Shown one piece after another: positions 4,983 to 5,595 of a stretch of DNA of 5,595 nucleotides. The DNA lies in assembly GCA_031277355.1 (NCBI GenBank), contig JAITMN010000010.1, positions 1 through 5,595 on the forward strand, in the 5' to 3' direction. Made by a program: the position numbers and the translations under genes. The notes below the pieces were generated by a model that was not told where the DNA came from, did not search any database, and saw nothing but the letters and a program-made list of their open reading frames with translations. The first letter of the stretch is position 1. Each line of letters starts with the position of its first letter. This DNA comes from Nevskiaceae bacterium (lineage in GTDB: Bacteria > Pseudomonadota > Gammaproteobacteria > Steroidobacterales > Steroidobacteraceae).

Positions 4983-5595
4983 ATGACCGGCGACGCCATG
5001 CAAGACGCATCAGCGCAGTCGCCGGACACGATCGCGGCGGTCGCCACGCCCGCAGGTCGCGGTGGCATTGCGGTGGTGCGTGTGTCGGGCGCGGCGGTGC
5101 CGGATATCGCGCGAGCATTGTTGGGTGCATTGCCGCTGGCGCGTCATGCCACGCCCGCGCGCTGGCGCGATGCGCAGGGCGAGATGCTCGATGCCGGTCT
5201 TGCGCTTTATTTCCCCGCGCCACATTCCTTCACCGGCGAGCATGTGCTTGAGTTGCACGGTCATGGCGGCAGTGTGTTGGTGGAGGCGTTGCTGGAGCAT
5301 CTGCTGGCGCTCGGCGCGCGCCGCGCACGGCCCGGCGAATTCAGCGAGCGGGCTTATCTGAATGGCAAGCTCGATCTGGCGCAGGCCGAAGCCGTTGCCG
5401 ATTTGATCGACGCCGGTTCACGCGCGGCGGCGCGTGCGGCGCTGCGTTCGTTGCAGGGGGAATTCAGCGATCGCGTCAATGCGTTGCGCGATGCGCTGGT
5501 GACGCTGCGCGTGCAGGTGGAAGCCGGCATTGATTTTCCCGACGAGCATCTGGACCTGCCGGCGCAGCAGCGCTTGCGCGTGATGGCCGAAGCAT
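4983..5595 (+). CDS. mnmE: tRNA uridine-5-carboxymethylaminomethyl(34) synthesis GTPase MnmE, N-terminal 204 residues
   Basis: GTPase that, with MnmG, modifies the wobble uridine (U34) of certain tRNAs; also called TrmE. The frame is open to the window edge. The N-terminal tetrahydrofolate-binding domain is clear: DTIAAVATPAGRGGIAVVRVSG (15-36), FPAPHSFTGEHVLELHGHGG (77-96) and RPGEFSERAYLNGKLDLAQ (116-134). The start of the helical domain follows: AEAVADLIDAGS (135-146), SLQGEFS (156-162) and EAGIDFPDE (180-188). The family is about 450 residues, so the G domain and the catalytic C-terminal cysteine lie beyond the right edge. The ATG at 4983 is chosen; an in-frame ATG at 4998 is also possible, and neither has a strong Shine-Dalgarno. 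It lies 59 bp after yidC on the same strand, the usual neighbourhood. Confidence 0.95.
   Translation, partial: MTGDAMQDASAQSPDTIAAVATPAGRGGIAVVRVSGAAVPDIARALLGALPLARHATPARWRDAQGEMLDAGLALYFPAPHSFTGEHVLELHGHGGSVLVEALLEHLLALGARRARPGEFSERAYLNGKLDLAQAEAVADLIDAGSRAAARAALRSLQGEFSDRVNALRDALVTLRVQVEAGIDFPDEHLDLPAQQRLRVMAEA

Noticed and set aside
3478..5223. 581-codon open frame on the minus strand, antisense to yidC and the start of mnmE
   Set aside because: Its predicted protein is Arg/His/Gln-rich low-complexity sequence without any recognisable domain, and the opposite strand encodes clear YidC and MnmE. Long antisense frames are common opposite GC-rich genes.

Overview
The window is a classic replication-origin neighbourhood of a gammaproteobacterial chromosome. 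The gene order is dnaN and dnaA on the minus strand, diverging from rpmH, rnpA, yidD, yidC and mnmE on the plus strand. It is moderately GC-rich. The 46-residue ribosomal protein L34, the DnaA and the YidC read most like those of the Xanthomonadales/Nevskiales side of the Gammaproteobacteria. That placement is inference from remembered sequences, because no search could be run.

Layout: 1-675 holds the N-terminal 225 residues of the DNA polymerase III beta clamp (dnaN), cut by the left edge. 676-951 is a 276-bp spacer between dnaA and dnaN with no convincing gene. It carries three near-consensus DnaA boxes, a 12-bp tandem repeat, a 14-bp perfect palindrome and a 10-bp direct repeat, and it is the best oriC candidate in the window. 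952-2301 is a complete dnaA. 2302-2398 is the short divergent spacer, with a plausible sigma70-type promoter for the rpmH operon and no DnaA box that I can see. 2399-4923 holds rpmH, rnpA, yidD and yidC, tightly packed, with rnpA and yidD overlapping by 16 nt. 4983-5595 is the N-terminal 204 residues of mnmE, cut by the right edge.

The minus-strand genes encode the initiator and the sliding clamp. The plus-strand genes encode a ribosomal protein, the RNase P protein, a YidD membrane-insertion factor, the YidC insertase and a tRNA-modifying GTPase. This combination is a deeply conserved housekeeping cluster. I found no mobile element, CRISPR array, RNA gene or novel defence or metabolic system. 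The part most worth a second look is the dnaA-dnaN spacer. Secondary points are the weak ribosome-binding sites and ambiguous starts of several genes, the extra cysteines in YidD and the long Ala/Pro-rich linker in YidC.
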